Source: Acidimicrobiia bacterium
GTDB taxonomy: Bacteria > Actinomycetota > Acidimicrobiia > Acidimicrobiales > Aldehydirespiratoraceae
Direction: 5' to 3'
Length of the DNA stretch: 64,000 bases
NCBI GenBank assembly: GCA_022821685.1
Contig: JAJEDD010000020.1
Location: 1-64,000 of the forward strand
A program made the translations under genes and the position numbers. The notes beneath the pieces were generated by a model. The model made no database searches, had not been told where the DNA came from, and saw only the letters and a program-made list of their open reading frames with translations. The stretch's first letter is position 1, and each line of letters starts with the position of its first letter. Of the stretch, positions 56,150 through 64,000 are shown in pieces.

Positions 56150-58876
56150 ATGGCCCGAATGCGTTCGCAACCTGACAAATGGCGCCGCGAGGTGCCGGGC
56201 GCGCGTTGGTTCAAGGCCGATCTGCACACCCACACGATCGACGATGCGCCCAGCGGCCGTACAGGTCTGCCGGAGGGCGTTGGTGCGCCGCCGGATTCGG
56301 CAGAGGGACTGACCGCGTACGCACGACGGTTCCTAGAGGCCGCGATCGGCAGCGGCGTGCAGGTACTTGGCGTGACGCCGCATTGTCCTCGGATGGCCGG
56401 CTCTGGCGACCTGAGCGCGGCGTGGCAGATCGTGGACGAGTGGAGCCGCGGCACCGACTCGCAGGGCGTTCCCTACCGCGAGCAGATCTTCGCCGTCTTT
56501 CCGGGGTTCATGCCGTCGCTGCGTGATGGCCGCGGCGCGCTGCGCCTGATCTTTCTCTTCGACCCAGAGATCAGCGTTGAGCGCTACCTGAAGCTCTTCG
56601 ATCTGATCATGAAGAGCAAGGCACCCTGGAATGGCGATCAACCCGCAGTGACCGACTCGGGCCACGCAGCAGTCTTCGACCTCTTGAGCGTTGCCCGGAA
56701 CGAAGACCAAAGCAAGGCAGTTGCACCGTGGGACTTCCTGGCCTTCGCCCCCGATGTCTTCAGCGAGACAGGGCTCTTTGGGACGGCTGGAGAACAGGTC
56801 GACAGAGAAGACTTTGACACGGGCTCGCTTGGTGGCCTCGAACTTCGTGACAACATGCTCGAACAGGAAGCCCTTCAGGGCAAGCCGTGGGTCGGCGAAT
56901 TCGTGAAGCGCAACAACTTGACGTTCTTTCACGGCAGTGGCTCGTACGAGGTTCACGACATCGGCTTACGCCACTGCTGGGTCAAGCTGGCCAGCCCTAC
57001 CATCGAGGCGTTGCGCCAGGCGTTCATCGCGTCGGAGGCTCGCGTGCGCTGCGGCCACGAATTGGGACCTGACGGCGAACTTCAAGACCTCGATCATCCT
57101 CCCGATGCGTCTCTGCACGGGCGCCCTTGGCTTCGATCGGTGACCGTGAAGGGCAAGGCTTCCTTCTTCGGCGGTGGCGGCACGCCAACCACGTTCGAAT
57201 TCAGCCCCGATCTCACCTGCGTCATCGGCGGCAGCATGACCGGCAAGAGCACTCTCCTCGACGGGCTGAGGGTCCACGTCGGGGCGCGCTTGCCGCAGGA
57301 TGAGGGAGCTCGTCTAGGGGTCACCCAGCGCGCCCAGACGCGGCTCCTCGCGGGATCAGCCTCGGTCGAGTTGGACTGTCGCGGCAGCGACCATACCGCC
57401 TCGAAGCACGAGCAATGGCCCGCGATTTTCTACACGCAGGGCGAGTTGCAGCGTCTTGCACAGGAACCCGACGCTATTGAAGGCATCCTGGCCCGCCTGG
57501 ATTCGTCTGAGTCCTCAGGAATCGAGGACCGCAACCGCCGCATTGTAGAACTCGACAGCGAGCTGGGCCGAACCGCGAGACGCCTCAACGAGCTAGAAGG
57601 CGGCGTCGCAGAGGCGGAGCAGGCCCTTGCTCGGAGCGTGCAGGCAAGCGACGAACTCGCCGTCCTCGCTGACGCCGGGATCGAGGAACTCAACCGCGCC
57701 TCGAGCGCGACGGCCGCGTGGAGCGGTCACCTCGAGGCCGTGTCGGGTGTGGCCGATCAAGCCGGCGATCTCGCAGACACCATTGAGGCCTTGGAAGCGT
57801 CGCCAGCCAGCGGCCACTCAAGCTCAGAAAGCCAGATGCAAGACCAGTGGAGGCGCGCCCGCTCAGCCGTGCGCGGCCTGATCGCTACGCTTGCTGACGC
57901 GACAGACACAGCGAGGTCCATAAGCGAAGAGCGACGGCAGCACCTCGACGAATTGCGTCAGAGAGTCAACCGGACGCTCGCCGAGCAGGGCTACGACGGA
58001 TCGAGAATCAGTGAGCTACAGGCGCTCAATGCCCAGGCTGCGCTGCGAGACAGCTACGAGGCGAATCTCGAATCAGCCCGGGATGGATTCAAGAAGCTGC
58101 ACGAAGCATTCGAGCGGTCTCTGACCGAACGGCGGACCGCGGTCGAGCGACAACGCGAAGCGTACGACCGCGTCGGTCACACGATCGAGCAGCAATTCGA
58201 GAGCCGCATAGTGGCGCGCCGCATCGACGAGGGCATCTCACAGAACCTGGAGCGGTTTCTTGTGGACTTGGGCCAGAGAGGAATCACGCGCTGGTGGAAC
58301 GACAGCAAGAGCGCTCAGAGCATCTCTCCGGCTCGTCTGCTGGAAGCGCTGGAGGCTGATGACTTGGCCGCGGTCGGCATGAGCGATGCGGTGCAAGAGA
58401 CATTCCGGACTCAGATGACGCCCTCTGTGCGTCGCGAGCTGGCAGCAGTGCGATGCCCGGATCGCTACGTGGTCGAACTTAGGCATGGCGGAGCCGATTA
58501 TCGAGTCCTCAATGAACTCTCGGGCGGGCAGCGAGTCAACCTGCTGCTGTCGCTGCTGCTGGAAGCTGCTGACCCCCGGCCCTTGGTTATCGACCAGCCG
58601 GAGGACGAACTGGACAACCGGTTCCTGTTCGAGACGCTGCTTCCCGCCTTGGGTCGTCTCAAGGGTCGCCGACAGGTGATCCTCGCGACCCACAACGCAA
58701 ACATCGTGGTCAACGGGGATGCCGATCAGGTGATCCAACTCGACGCATCCGCCCACCAGGGCCATATGGCGGTCGCCGGCGCCATCGAGGATCCCGATGT
58801 GCGGGACGCGATCGTCCGAACGGTGGACGGCGGCGACGCGGCGTTCCGTCTACGTCGGATCAAGTACGGGTTCTAG
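56150..58876 (+). CDS. PHP-domain plus SMC-like ATPase, TrlF type
   Basis: A 908-residue fusion. Residues about 20-350 form a PHP hydrolase: FKADLHTHTIDDAPSG (DxHTH metal ligands), VQVLGVTPHCPRM, TFFHGSGSYEV. An ABC/SMC-type ATPase follows: Walker A GGSMTGKSTLLDGL at residues 360-367, an RNA-repair-like coiled-coil region (about 455-720, rich in Arg/Glu, with REAYDRVGHTIEQQFESRI), signature NELSGGQRVNLLLSLLLEA near 790, and Walker B LVIDQPEDELDNRF with ILATHNANI. The layout equals the TrlF-type ATPases linked to phage defence. The gene is lower in GC than the housekeeping genes beside it. The following gene starts 7 bp after its stop, so both form an operon. Confidence 0.85.
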   Translation: MARMRSQPDKWRREVPGARWFKADLHTHTIDDAPSGRTGLPEGVGAPPDSAEGLTAYARRFLEAAIGSGVQVLGVTPHCPRMAGSGDLSAAWQIVDEWSRGTDSQGVPYREQIFAVFPGFMPSLRDGRGALRLIFLFDPEISVERYLKLFDLIMKSKAPWNGDQPAVTDSGHAAVFDLLSVARNEDQSKAVAPWDFLAFAPDVFSETGLFGTAGEQVDREDFDTGSLGGLELRDNMLEQEALQGKPWVGEFVKRNNLTFFHGSGSYEVHDIGLRHCWVKLASPTIEALRQAFIASEARVRCGHELGPDGELQDLDHPPDASLHGRPWLRSVTVKGKASFFGGGGTPTTFEFSPDLTCVIGGSMTGKSTLLDGLRVHVGARLPQDEGARLGVTQRAQTRLLAGSASVELDCRGSDHTASKHEQWPAIFYTQGELQRLAQEPDAIEGILARLDSSESSGIEDRNRRIVELDSELGRTARRLNELEGGVAEAEQALARSVQASDELAVLADAGIEELNRASSATAAWSGHLEAVSGVADQAGDLADTIEALEASPASGHSSSESQMQDQWRRARSAVRGLIATLADATDTARSISEERRQHLDELRQRVNRTLAEQGYDGSRISELQALNAQAALRDSYEANLESARDGFKKLHEAFERSLTERRTAVERQREAYDRVGHTIEQQFESRIVARRIDEGISQNLERFLVDLGQRGITRWWNDSKSAQSISPARLLEALEADDLAAVGMSDAVQETFRTQMTPSVRRELAAVRCPDRYVVELRHGGADYRVLNELSGGQRVNLLLSLLLEAADPRPLVIDQPEDELDNRFLFETLLPALGRLKGRRQVILATHNANIVVNGDADQVIQLDASAHQGHMAVAGAIEDPDVRDAIVRTVDGGDAAFRLRRIKYGF

Positions 58877-58883
58877 CGCAGCC

Positions 58884-60059
58884 ATGGAATGGACGGAGAT
58901 CCTCAACCGGATTGCTGACGGGGAAGACCAGCACACCGAGTTCAAGCCCCACTTCCGGGATCGGACCGCCGTGGGCAAGGCGATCTGTGCCTTCGCCAAT
59001 ACCGAGGGCGGACTGGTGGTCTTGGGGATCAGCGACAACCAGGAGATCATCGGTGTCGCGGAGGACAGCGAGCAGGTGCAGGAACGGCTCACATCGTTCC
59101 TGCAGTCGGGGTGCAGTGCGCCTGTGAGTGCGCGCCTGGGCCGCCATGAGGATCCGAACGGCTGGGTGCATTGGCTGGAGGTGCCCCGGCAGCGCAGCTT
59201 CGAGCCCATGCGCTACGACGGCCGGGTCTGGGTGCGCCGGGGCCGCAGCAGCGTCGAGCCCTCGCCGACCGAACTACAGGAGTTGTACAACACGTTCGGC
59301 TACATCCTCACCGAAGACAGAACCATCGGGGCCGCAGCTGTCTCGGATCTTGACGAGGACAGCTTCCACTCGTACCTGAACGCACTGGGAATCGACACTG
59401 ATCGTGATCCGCAGCCGGAAGCAGACGACGATCTGCGCAATCGCGGTGCAGCCGCAGATATCGGCGGAGAGTTGCAGCCGACGCTCTATGGATTGCTCGC
59501 ATTCGGCAAAGTGCCCCAGTCCTACCCGCAGACGCGGAGCTTCTTCATCGAGTGTGTGGCCTACGACGGAGAGGGGCGTGCTGATGAAGTGCTTCAGACC
59601 GCAGAGGCCAAAGGTCGCCTTGCCGAGCAGGTCGAGCGTGCCGTCGGATGGTTCTCCGGATTGGCGAAGCACGAGACCTACGGCGGACTCCGGCGCCAGG
59701 ACCGCAGGCTGCTGCCGCTGCCGGCCCTGCGGGAGGCGCTGGTCAACGCGGTGGCGCACCGCGATTACGCGATCACTGGTTCCAAGATCCAGATTGAAGT
59801 GTTCACGGCGTGCGTGGAGGTGACCAGTCCGGGCAGTCTCCCGAATCACATGACTGCCGACAGCGTGCGGGCGGGGGGACGCGCCCGGTCTCGCAATGAG
59901 TCCATGGCGAACTGTCTGCTCGCGCTCGGCTTCATGGAGCGGCGTGGACGCGGCTGGCCGGTCATGCGTCGAGCGATGCTGGATTTCAACGGCACTGAGC
60001 CTGAGATTGAGCACGATTCCGACAGTGGCTTTGTGAGGGTGCGGTTCTGGCTTGCTTGA
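58884..60059 (+). CDS. AlbA_2 (Schlafen-type) domain protein with HATPase-like C-terminus
   Basis: A 391-residue protein of the COG2865 type. Residues 1-130 are the AlbA_2/divergent AAA domain: EDQHTEFKPHFRD (TEFK nucleotide-contact motif), VGKAICAFANTEGGLVVLGI and WVHWLEVPRQRSFEPMRYDG. The C-terminal ATPase-like region has LPALREALVNAVAHRDYAIT, then VEVTSPGSLPNHMT and CLLALGFMERRGRGWPVMRR. Schlafen-like proteins act on tRNA or nucleic acids in antiviral settings. It is preceded by only 7 bp after the PHP-ATPase stop, so the two are likely one system. The role in the pair is inferred. Confidence 0.87.
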   Translation: MEWTEILNRIADGEDQHTEFKPHFRDRTAVGKAICAFANTEGGLVVLGISDNQEIIGVAEDSEQVQERLTSFLQSGCSAPVSARLGRHEDPNGWVHWLEVPRQRSFEPMRYDGRVWVRRGRSSVEPSPTELQELYNTFGYILTEDRTIGAAAVSDLDEDSFHSYLNALGIDTDRDPQPEADDDLRNRGAAADIGGELQPTLYGLLAFGKVPQSYPQTRSFFIECVAYDGEGRADEVLQTAEAKGRLAEQVERAVGWFSGLAKHETYGGLRRQDRRLLPLPALREALVNAVAHRDYAITGSKIQIEVFTACVEVTSPGSLPNHMTADSVRAGGRARSRNESMANCLLALGFMERRGRGWPVMRRAMLDFNGTEPEIEHDSDSGFVRVRFWLA

Positions 60060-60125
60060 TGGGCTGCCCTTGGCGGGGTGGGGGTGGCTGTGTTGTGGGG
60101 GTTGGCTGGTTGTAGCCTTCGGCGG

Positions 60126-60797
60126 ATGGCTATGAACCTGGTGAAGGCTGAGGTCGGACGGGAGCATGGGACTCGGCCCAGTCGGCGGCTGCGGCGCACC
60201 GGGCGCGTGCCGGCGGTGGTGTATGGCATGGGGACCGAGCCGGTGACCGTGTCGGTAGACCAGACCGATCTGCGGGTGGCGCTTTCTACCGAGGCCGGGC
60301 TCAACGCCCTCATCACGCTCGACATCGACGGTGGGCGCCAGCTCTCGATCGTCAAGGATCTGCAGCGGCATCCGGTAAGGCGCGATGTGCTCCACGTCGA
60401 CTTCCTGCGGATCGACCCTGACCGTGAAGTTGAGGTTGATATTCCGCTGGTTCTCATCGGCGAGGCCAAGAAGGTCACGCAGGCCAGCGGCATGGTCGAC
60501 CAGGTGATGCACTACCTGCCGGTGCTGGCCAAGCCATCCGACATTCCCGCCGAAGTCACCGCTGACGTAAGCGATCTGGAGGTCGGGTCGTCGCTGCGGG
60601 TGAGCGACATCGAGCTCCCCTCCGGCGTCACTGCGGCCGGCGACTCCGACGCCACCTTCGCGGTGGGGCTCATCACCCGCTCCACCAAGGAGTACCTGCG
60701 CCAGCAGCGGGCCGAGGAGGAGGAAGCGGAGGCGCTCATCGTCATGGGCGAGGCCGCCGACGACGAAGAGGCCTCCGCGGCGGCAGACGAGTCCTGA
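60126..60797 (+). CDS. rplY: 50S ribosomal protein L25/Ctc
   Basis: A 223-residue bL25 of the long TL5/Ctc form. VKAEVGREHGTRPSRRLRRT with GRVPAVVYGMG is the 5S rRNA-binding start; QLSIVKDLQRHPVRRDVLHV is also conserved. The C-terminal beta domain runs to DATFAVGLITRSTKEYLRQQ, then an acidic tail (EEEEAEALIVMGEAADDEEAS). ATG 60126 precedes ATG 60132 in frame. It opens the rplY-pth-mfd segment directly after the defence genes. Confidence 0.95.
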   Translation: MAMNLVKAEVGREHGTRPSRRLRRTGRVPAVVYGMGTEPVTVSVDQTDLRVALSTEAGLNALITLDIDGGRQLSIVKDLQRHPVRRDVLHVDFLRIDPDREVEVDIPLVLIGEAKKVTQASGMVDQVMHYLPVLAKPSDIPAEVTADVSDLEVGSSLRVSDIELPSGVTAAGDSDATFAVGLITRSTKEYLRQQRAEEEEAEALIVMGEAADDEEASAAADES

Positions 60798-60817
60798 GCC
60801 CCCGCCGCCGGGCCGCC

Positions 60818-60922
60818 ATGTTGACCGGCTCGCGCTGTGCTGGTGCTGCCTCCGTTCGGCGGGCCTCGATCGTCGGCTGGCGCGTGGACGCTGCTGCCCC
60901 CGCCTCCGGGCTGTCATGTTGA
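60818..60922 (+). other. 34-codon ORF duplicating the pth start
   Basis: ATG 60818 begins MLTGSR, the near copy of the real pth start MLSGSR at 60916. The 40 bp around both starts align at roughly 80% identity. The small ORF stops at 60922, overlapping the pth ATG region (TCATGTTGA). Confidence 0.5.
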
Positions 60923-61521
60923 GCGGCTCGCGTTCGGGGGCTTCGGCTGATCTGTTGGTGGTGGGTTTGGGCAATCCTGGTGACGATTACGCCCGTACTC
61001 GGCACAATGCCGGCCGCTGGGTGGTGGACGAACTGGTTCGGCGCCACGGTGATCGGCTGCGGCGGGCCCGGCGTCAGCAGGCCTTGGTGTGCGAACTGCG
61101 GTTGGGCGGGCGACGGGTGGCGGCGGCAGCGCCCGTCACCTGGATGAACGAGTCGGGTCGGGCGGTGGGGCCGCTGGTGCGCCGCTTCGGGATCCGCGAC
61201 CTGGGCAGCCTCGTGGTTGCCCACGACGAACTGGACCTGCCCGTTGGGCGGCTCAAGGTCAAGACCGGCGGCGGCATCGCGGGACACAAGGGCCTGCAGT
61301 CGATCCGTGCCCACTTGCGCAGCGACGCCTTCACCCGGGTGCGCATCGGCGTCGGCCGCCCCGACGTCACGCCCAAAGGCGGCGACTATGTGCTCAAGCG
61401 GCCCGGCAGAGCCGAGCGAGCCGAACTTGACGCCGCGGTCGAGCGGGCTGCCGATGCCATCGAGCACTTCCTCGACCACGGCCTCGAAGCCACCATGAAC
61501 CGCTTCAACGCGCCCTCATAG
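60916..61521 (+). CDS. pth: Peptidyl-tRNA hydrolase
   Basis: A 201-residue enzyme that recycles peptidyl-tRNA. LLVVGLGNPGDDYARTRHNA contains the catalytic His (RHNAG); VAAAAPVTWMNESGRAVGPL corresponds to the TYMNxSG block (Tyr replaced by Trp); SLVVAHDELDLPVGRLKVKT carries the HDE and GGGIAGHKGLQSIRAHL is the tRNA-binding loop. The last residues reach HGLEATMNRFNAPS. Length and order are typical. The leader is partly duplicated (60818-60922). Confidence 0.95.
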   Translation: MLSGSRSGASADLLVVGLGNPGDDYARTRHNAGRWVVDELVRRHGDRLRRARRQQALVCELRLGGRRVAAAAPVTWMNESGRAVGPLVRRFGIRDLGSLVVAHDELDLPVGRLKVKTGGGIAGHKGLQSIRAHLRSDAFTRVRIGVGRPDVTPKGGDYVLKRPGRAERAELDAAVERAADAIEHFLDHGLEATMNRFNAPS

Positions 61522-61544
61522 ACAGGCTGCGCTGATGGAAGAAT

Positions 61545-61660
61545 CCGGATTGCCGAAGAGCGCTTGCGGCTCTTTGTTGCTGGCTCACGAACCGCTCGAA
61601 CCTCGATGACACAGCCCACGGCCGCGCTCGCATGAGGCTGCATCGCTCGCCGGTTGGCGC
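61545..61660 (+). repeat. Degenerate dispersed repeat
   Basis: GCGGCTCTTTGTTGCTGGCTC replaces part of the core, and GACACAGCCCACGGCCGCGC with CATCGCTCGCCGGTTGGCGC matches the long-linker right half. It is the most diverged copy in the window. Confidence 0.65.
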
Positions 61661-61677
61661 GGTCTGCGGGTAGGGCG

Positions 61678-64000
61678 ATGGCTGGGACTGCTTTGGGCGG
61701 GAATGGGTTGGGGCGGCTGCTGCCGACGCTGGCTGAGCATCCGGCGCTGCTGACTCTGTTGGGCCGGCGCACGGCCACGCTGGCGGTTCCTGAGGCGGCC
61801 CGGGCTATGGCGGTGGCCGGGCTCAGTGCGGCGTCGGGGCGGCGGCCGCTGCTGGTGGCGGTGCCTACCCGCCTGGAGGCTGAGGCCCTGGCGGCGGACC
61901 TGGCCGCTTTCTTGGGGCCCGACGAGGTGGAGGAGTTGCCCGCCTGGGAGACGCTTCCCTTCGAGCGGGTCAGCCCCTCGGTGGAGACGATGGGCCGCCG
62001 CTGCCGGGTGATGCACCGGCTATCTGGCCTCGGGCAGAGCCGGCCGGCCGACGACCCGCAGCGCGCCCCGGCGGTGGTGGTCGTGTCCGCCCGGGCGCTG
62101 GCCCAGTTCGTGGACCCGGCCGCGGCCACCGCCCCGGTCACCGTGCGCCGCGGCGACATCTGCGATCAGTTCGAGCTGGTGCAGCGGCTGGCGGAGTTCG
62201 GCTACCGGCGCGAGCACCAGGTGGAGCACCGAGGCGAGATGGCGGTGCGGGGCTCGATTGTCGACATCTTCGCGTCCACCGCCGCCGCGCCGGTGCGCAT
62301 CGACTTCTGGGGCGACGACGTGGACAGGATCGCCGAGTTCTCGGTGGGCGACCAGCGCTCCACCGCGCCGCTGGAGCAGGTCGAGATCTACCCGGCCCGC
62401 GAGCTGCGGCCCGACAAGGCCATGCGCCAGAGGGCGGCGGCGCTGGTGGCGAGCCAGCCCTGGGGCCGCGAGCAGTGGGACCGCCTGGCCGACGGCGAGC
62501 TCTTCGAGGGCATGGAGTCGTGGTGGCCGTGGCTCACGCAGTCGCCTGCGGTGGCGCCTGATGCGATGCCCGGCGGCGGCGGGTCAGCCTGGGGGACGTT
62601 GGCAGCCATGCCGCGGCCCGCGGTGGTGGCCGACCTGGTGCCCGATGACGGGGCGATTGTGTTGGTGGAGCCTCGCCGGCTGAGCGACCGCGCCGGCGAG
62701 ATCCTGGCCGAGGAGGAGGATCTGGCCGCCGGGCTGGCCAAGACCTGGGGCACCGACGCGGCTGGGATGCCGCGGCTGCACGCAGGCTTCGAGAGCCTCC
62801 TCGGAGGCGTCGCCGCGCCCGTGTGGATGATGCCCGGCACGCCCGATTCCCCCAGCACGCCGGCGCTGGCCGCATCCGGCTGGGACCGCACCCACGGCAG
62901 CGTCGAGCCGCTGGTAGCCCGCCTGAGTGACCTCAAAGCCAACGGCTACCGCACCGTGCTCGCCGCCCCCGACGCCACCGCCGAGCGCCTGAGCGCGCTG
63001 CTGGCCGACCACGGCGCCCGAGTCGAGCCGTTCGGAGCCAGTCTCCACCGGGGCGCGGTGCTCAGCGACCTCAAGCTGGCGGTGCTGGCCGAGACCGATG
63101 TCACCGGCCGGCGCCGCACCCACCGCACCCCCCGAACCCGCTCGCGAGACCAGCGGCGCTTCCTGGCCGACCTGGCGCCGGGCGCGTTCGTGGTCCACCA
63201 CCATCACGGCGTGGCCCGCTTTGAGGGGATGGTGCGCCGGGCCATCGGCGGCCACGAGCGCGAGTACCTGCTGCTGGCCTACCGGGGCGGCGACCGCCTC
63301 TACGTGCCGTCGGACCAGATCGACTCGATCCGCCACTACACCGGCGGCGAGGCCCCGGCTCTGTCGCGCATGGGCGGCTCCGACTGGTCGGCCACCAAGA
63401 GCCGGGTGCGGGCCGCGGTTGCCGAGGTGGCCCAGGAGCTCGTCGTGCTCTACCAGCGCAGGATGACCACCGAGGGCCGAGCCTGCGGACCCGACACCCC
63501 GTGGCAGCGGGAGCTGGAGGACTCCTTCGAATACTCCGAGACCCGCGACCAGCTCCAGGCCATCGCAGACGTGAAGAACGACATGGAGCGGCCCACACCG
63601 ATGGACCGCCTGATCGTGGGCGATGTGGGCTTCGGCAAGACCGAAATTGCGGTGCGGGCCGCGTTCAAGGCGGTGCAGGACGGCTGCCAGGCCGCGGTGC
63701 TGGTGCCCACCACCCTGCTGGCCCAGCAGCACACCCAGACGTTTCGCGACCGCTGTGCCGCCTTCGGCGTGCGCGTCGAGACGCTGAGCCGCTTCCTGAC
63801 CCCGCCGCAGGTGCGGGAGGTGCTGCGGGGCCTGGCCGCCGGCGAGGTGGACGTGGTGGTGGGCACCCACCGGATGCTGTCGGGCGACGTGAGCTTCAAG
63901 CGCCTGGGGCTGCTGGTGGTGGACGAGGAGCAGCGCTTCGGTGTGCGCCACAAGGAGGCCATCAAGTCGCTGCGGGCCGATGTGGATGTGCTCACCCTCA
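61678..64000 (+). CDS. mfd: Transcription-repair coupling factor Mfd, 3' truncated by window
   Basis: The N-terminal 774 codons of Mfd, which removes stalled RNA polymerase and recruits UvrA. The UvrB-like damage region is present (RPLLVAVPTRLEAEALAADL, PAWETLPFERVSPSVETMGR, EHQVEHRGEMAVRGSIVDIF, PVRIDFWGDDVDRIAEFSVG). The CarD-like RID follows near residue 500 (GAFVVHHHHGVARFEGM). The helicase begins with MDRLIVGDVGFGKTEIAVRA (Walker A) and LLVVDEEQRFGVRHKEAIKS (DEEQ). The frame is open to the edge at 64000, so the motor's second half lies outside. ATG 61678 follows a short leader with a degenerate repeat. Confidence 0.96.
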   Translation, partial: MAGTALGGNGLGRLLPTLAEHPALLTLLGRRTATLAVPEAARAMAVAGLSAASGRRPLLVAVPTRLEAEALAADLAAFLGPDEVEELPAWETLPFERVSPSVETMGRRCRVMHRLSGLGQSRPADDPQRAPAVVVVSARALAQFVDPAAATAPVTVRRGDICDQFELVQRLAEFGYRREHQVEHRGEMAVRGSIVDIFASTAAAPVRIDFWGDDVDRIAEFSVGDQRSTAPLEQVEIYPARELRPDKAMRQRAAALVASQPWGREQWDRLADGELFEGMESWWPWLTQSPAVAPDAMPGGGGSAWGTLAAMPRPAVVADLVPDDGAIVLVEPRRLSDRAGEILAEEEDLAAGLAKTWGTDAAGMPRLHAGFESLLGGVAAPVWMMPGTPDSPSTPALAASGWDRTHGSVEPLVARLSDLKANGYRTVLAAPDATAERLSALLADHGARVEPFGASLHRGAVLSDLKLAVLAETDVTGRRRTHRTPRTRSRDQRRFLADLAPGAFVVHHHHGVARFEGMVRRAIGGHEREYLLLAYRGGDRLYVPSDQIDSIRHYTGGEAPALSRMGGSDWSATKSRVRAAVAEVAQELVVLYQRRMTTEGRACGPDTPWQRELEDSFEYSETRDQLQAIADVKNDMERPTPMDRLIVGDVGFGKTEIAVRAAFKAVQDGCQAAVLVPTTLLAQQHTQTFRDRCAAFGVRVETLSRFLTPPQVREVLRGLAAGEVDVVVGTHRMLSGDVSFKRLGLLVVDEEQRFGVRHKEAIKSLRADVDVLTL

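Overview
The window is high-GC DNA from an actinobacterium, most likely an uncultured member of Acidimicrobiia or a neighbouring class (inference). Evidence for Actinomycetota: two tiny basic ribosomal proteins of the mycobacterial type (bL37-like at 43283-43372, bS22-like at 52081-52173), an F420-type PPOX oxidoreductase, an Rpf-like lysozyme-fold protein, a geranylgeranyl-reductase-family enzyme, and the actinobacterial order rsmI - metG - tatD - rpf - rsmA - ispE ... tRNA-Gln - prs - rplY - pth - mfd on the right half.

Layout. 1-3.4 kb: tandem repeats, a cation efflux protein, tRNA-Leu, a VapBC-like module enclosed by a 16-bp copy of the tRNA 3' end, and a small exported/membrane pair. 3.5-16.2 kb: one long catabolic operon with a LacI regulator, a histidinol-dehydrogenase-like enzyme, an SDR, a double cupin, a complete ABC importer whose binding protein sits on an alanine-rich stalk, and three two-domain SnoaL/NTF2-fold proteins interleaved with the transporter genes. 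16.2-21.1 kb: three toxin-antitoxin modules and small redox or metal proteins. 21-31 kb: scattered metabolic and DNA-repair genes (phytanoyl-CoA dioxygenase family, ChbG deacetylase, alcohol dehydrogenase, DsbA-like, geranylgeranyl reductase, ung, ogt, udk) plus a zinc-type ABC ATPase. 31-41.6 kb: a large secreted protein, Zur-like regulator, His-rich ZnuA and ZnuB, UbiD, an amidohydrolase, a COG0523 GTPase and a NYN nuclease. 41.7-42.1 kb: tRNA-Lys, -His and -Arg. 42-64 kb: the conserved housekeeping block (ychF to mfd), interrupted by an orphan molybdenum hydroxylase gene and by a 6-kb defence cluster (AbiE-like pair, PHP-ATPase of TrlF type, AlbA_2/Schlafen-type protein).

Running through the first 62 kb is a dispersed intergenic repeat (core CCCGCTCTTGTTCGCTGCGC, extended unit about 70-150 bp, at least 13 loci, both orientations). 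It is open in several frames, and in at least two places it forms part of a reading frame. A second recurring oddity is local duplication of gene boundaries (LacI/HDH, permease 1/permease 2, permease 2/SnoaL, DUF192/rsmI, rplY/pth), often leaving short ORFs whose start overlaps the upstream stop and whose stop overlaps the downstream start.

The two best candidates for undescribed biology are the triple double-SnoaL catabolic operon, whose substrate I cannot assign, and the PHP-ATPase + AlbA_2 gene pair beside AbiE. All family assignments come from reading the translated sequence; no database search was run.
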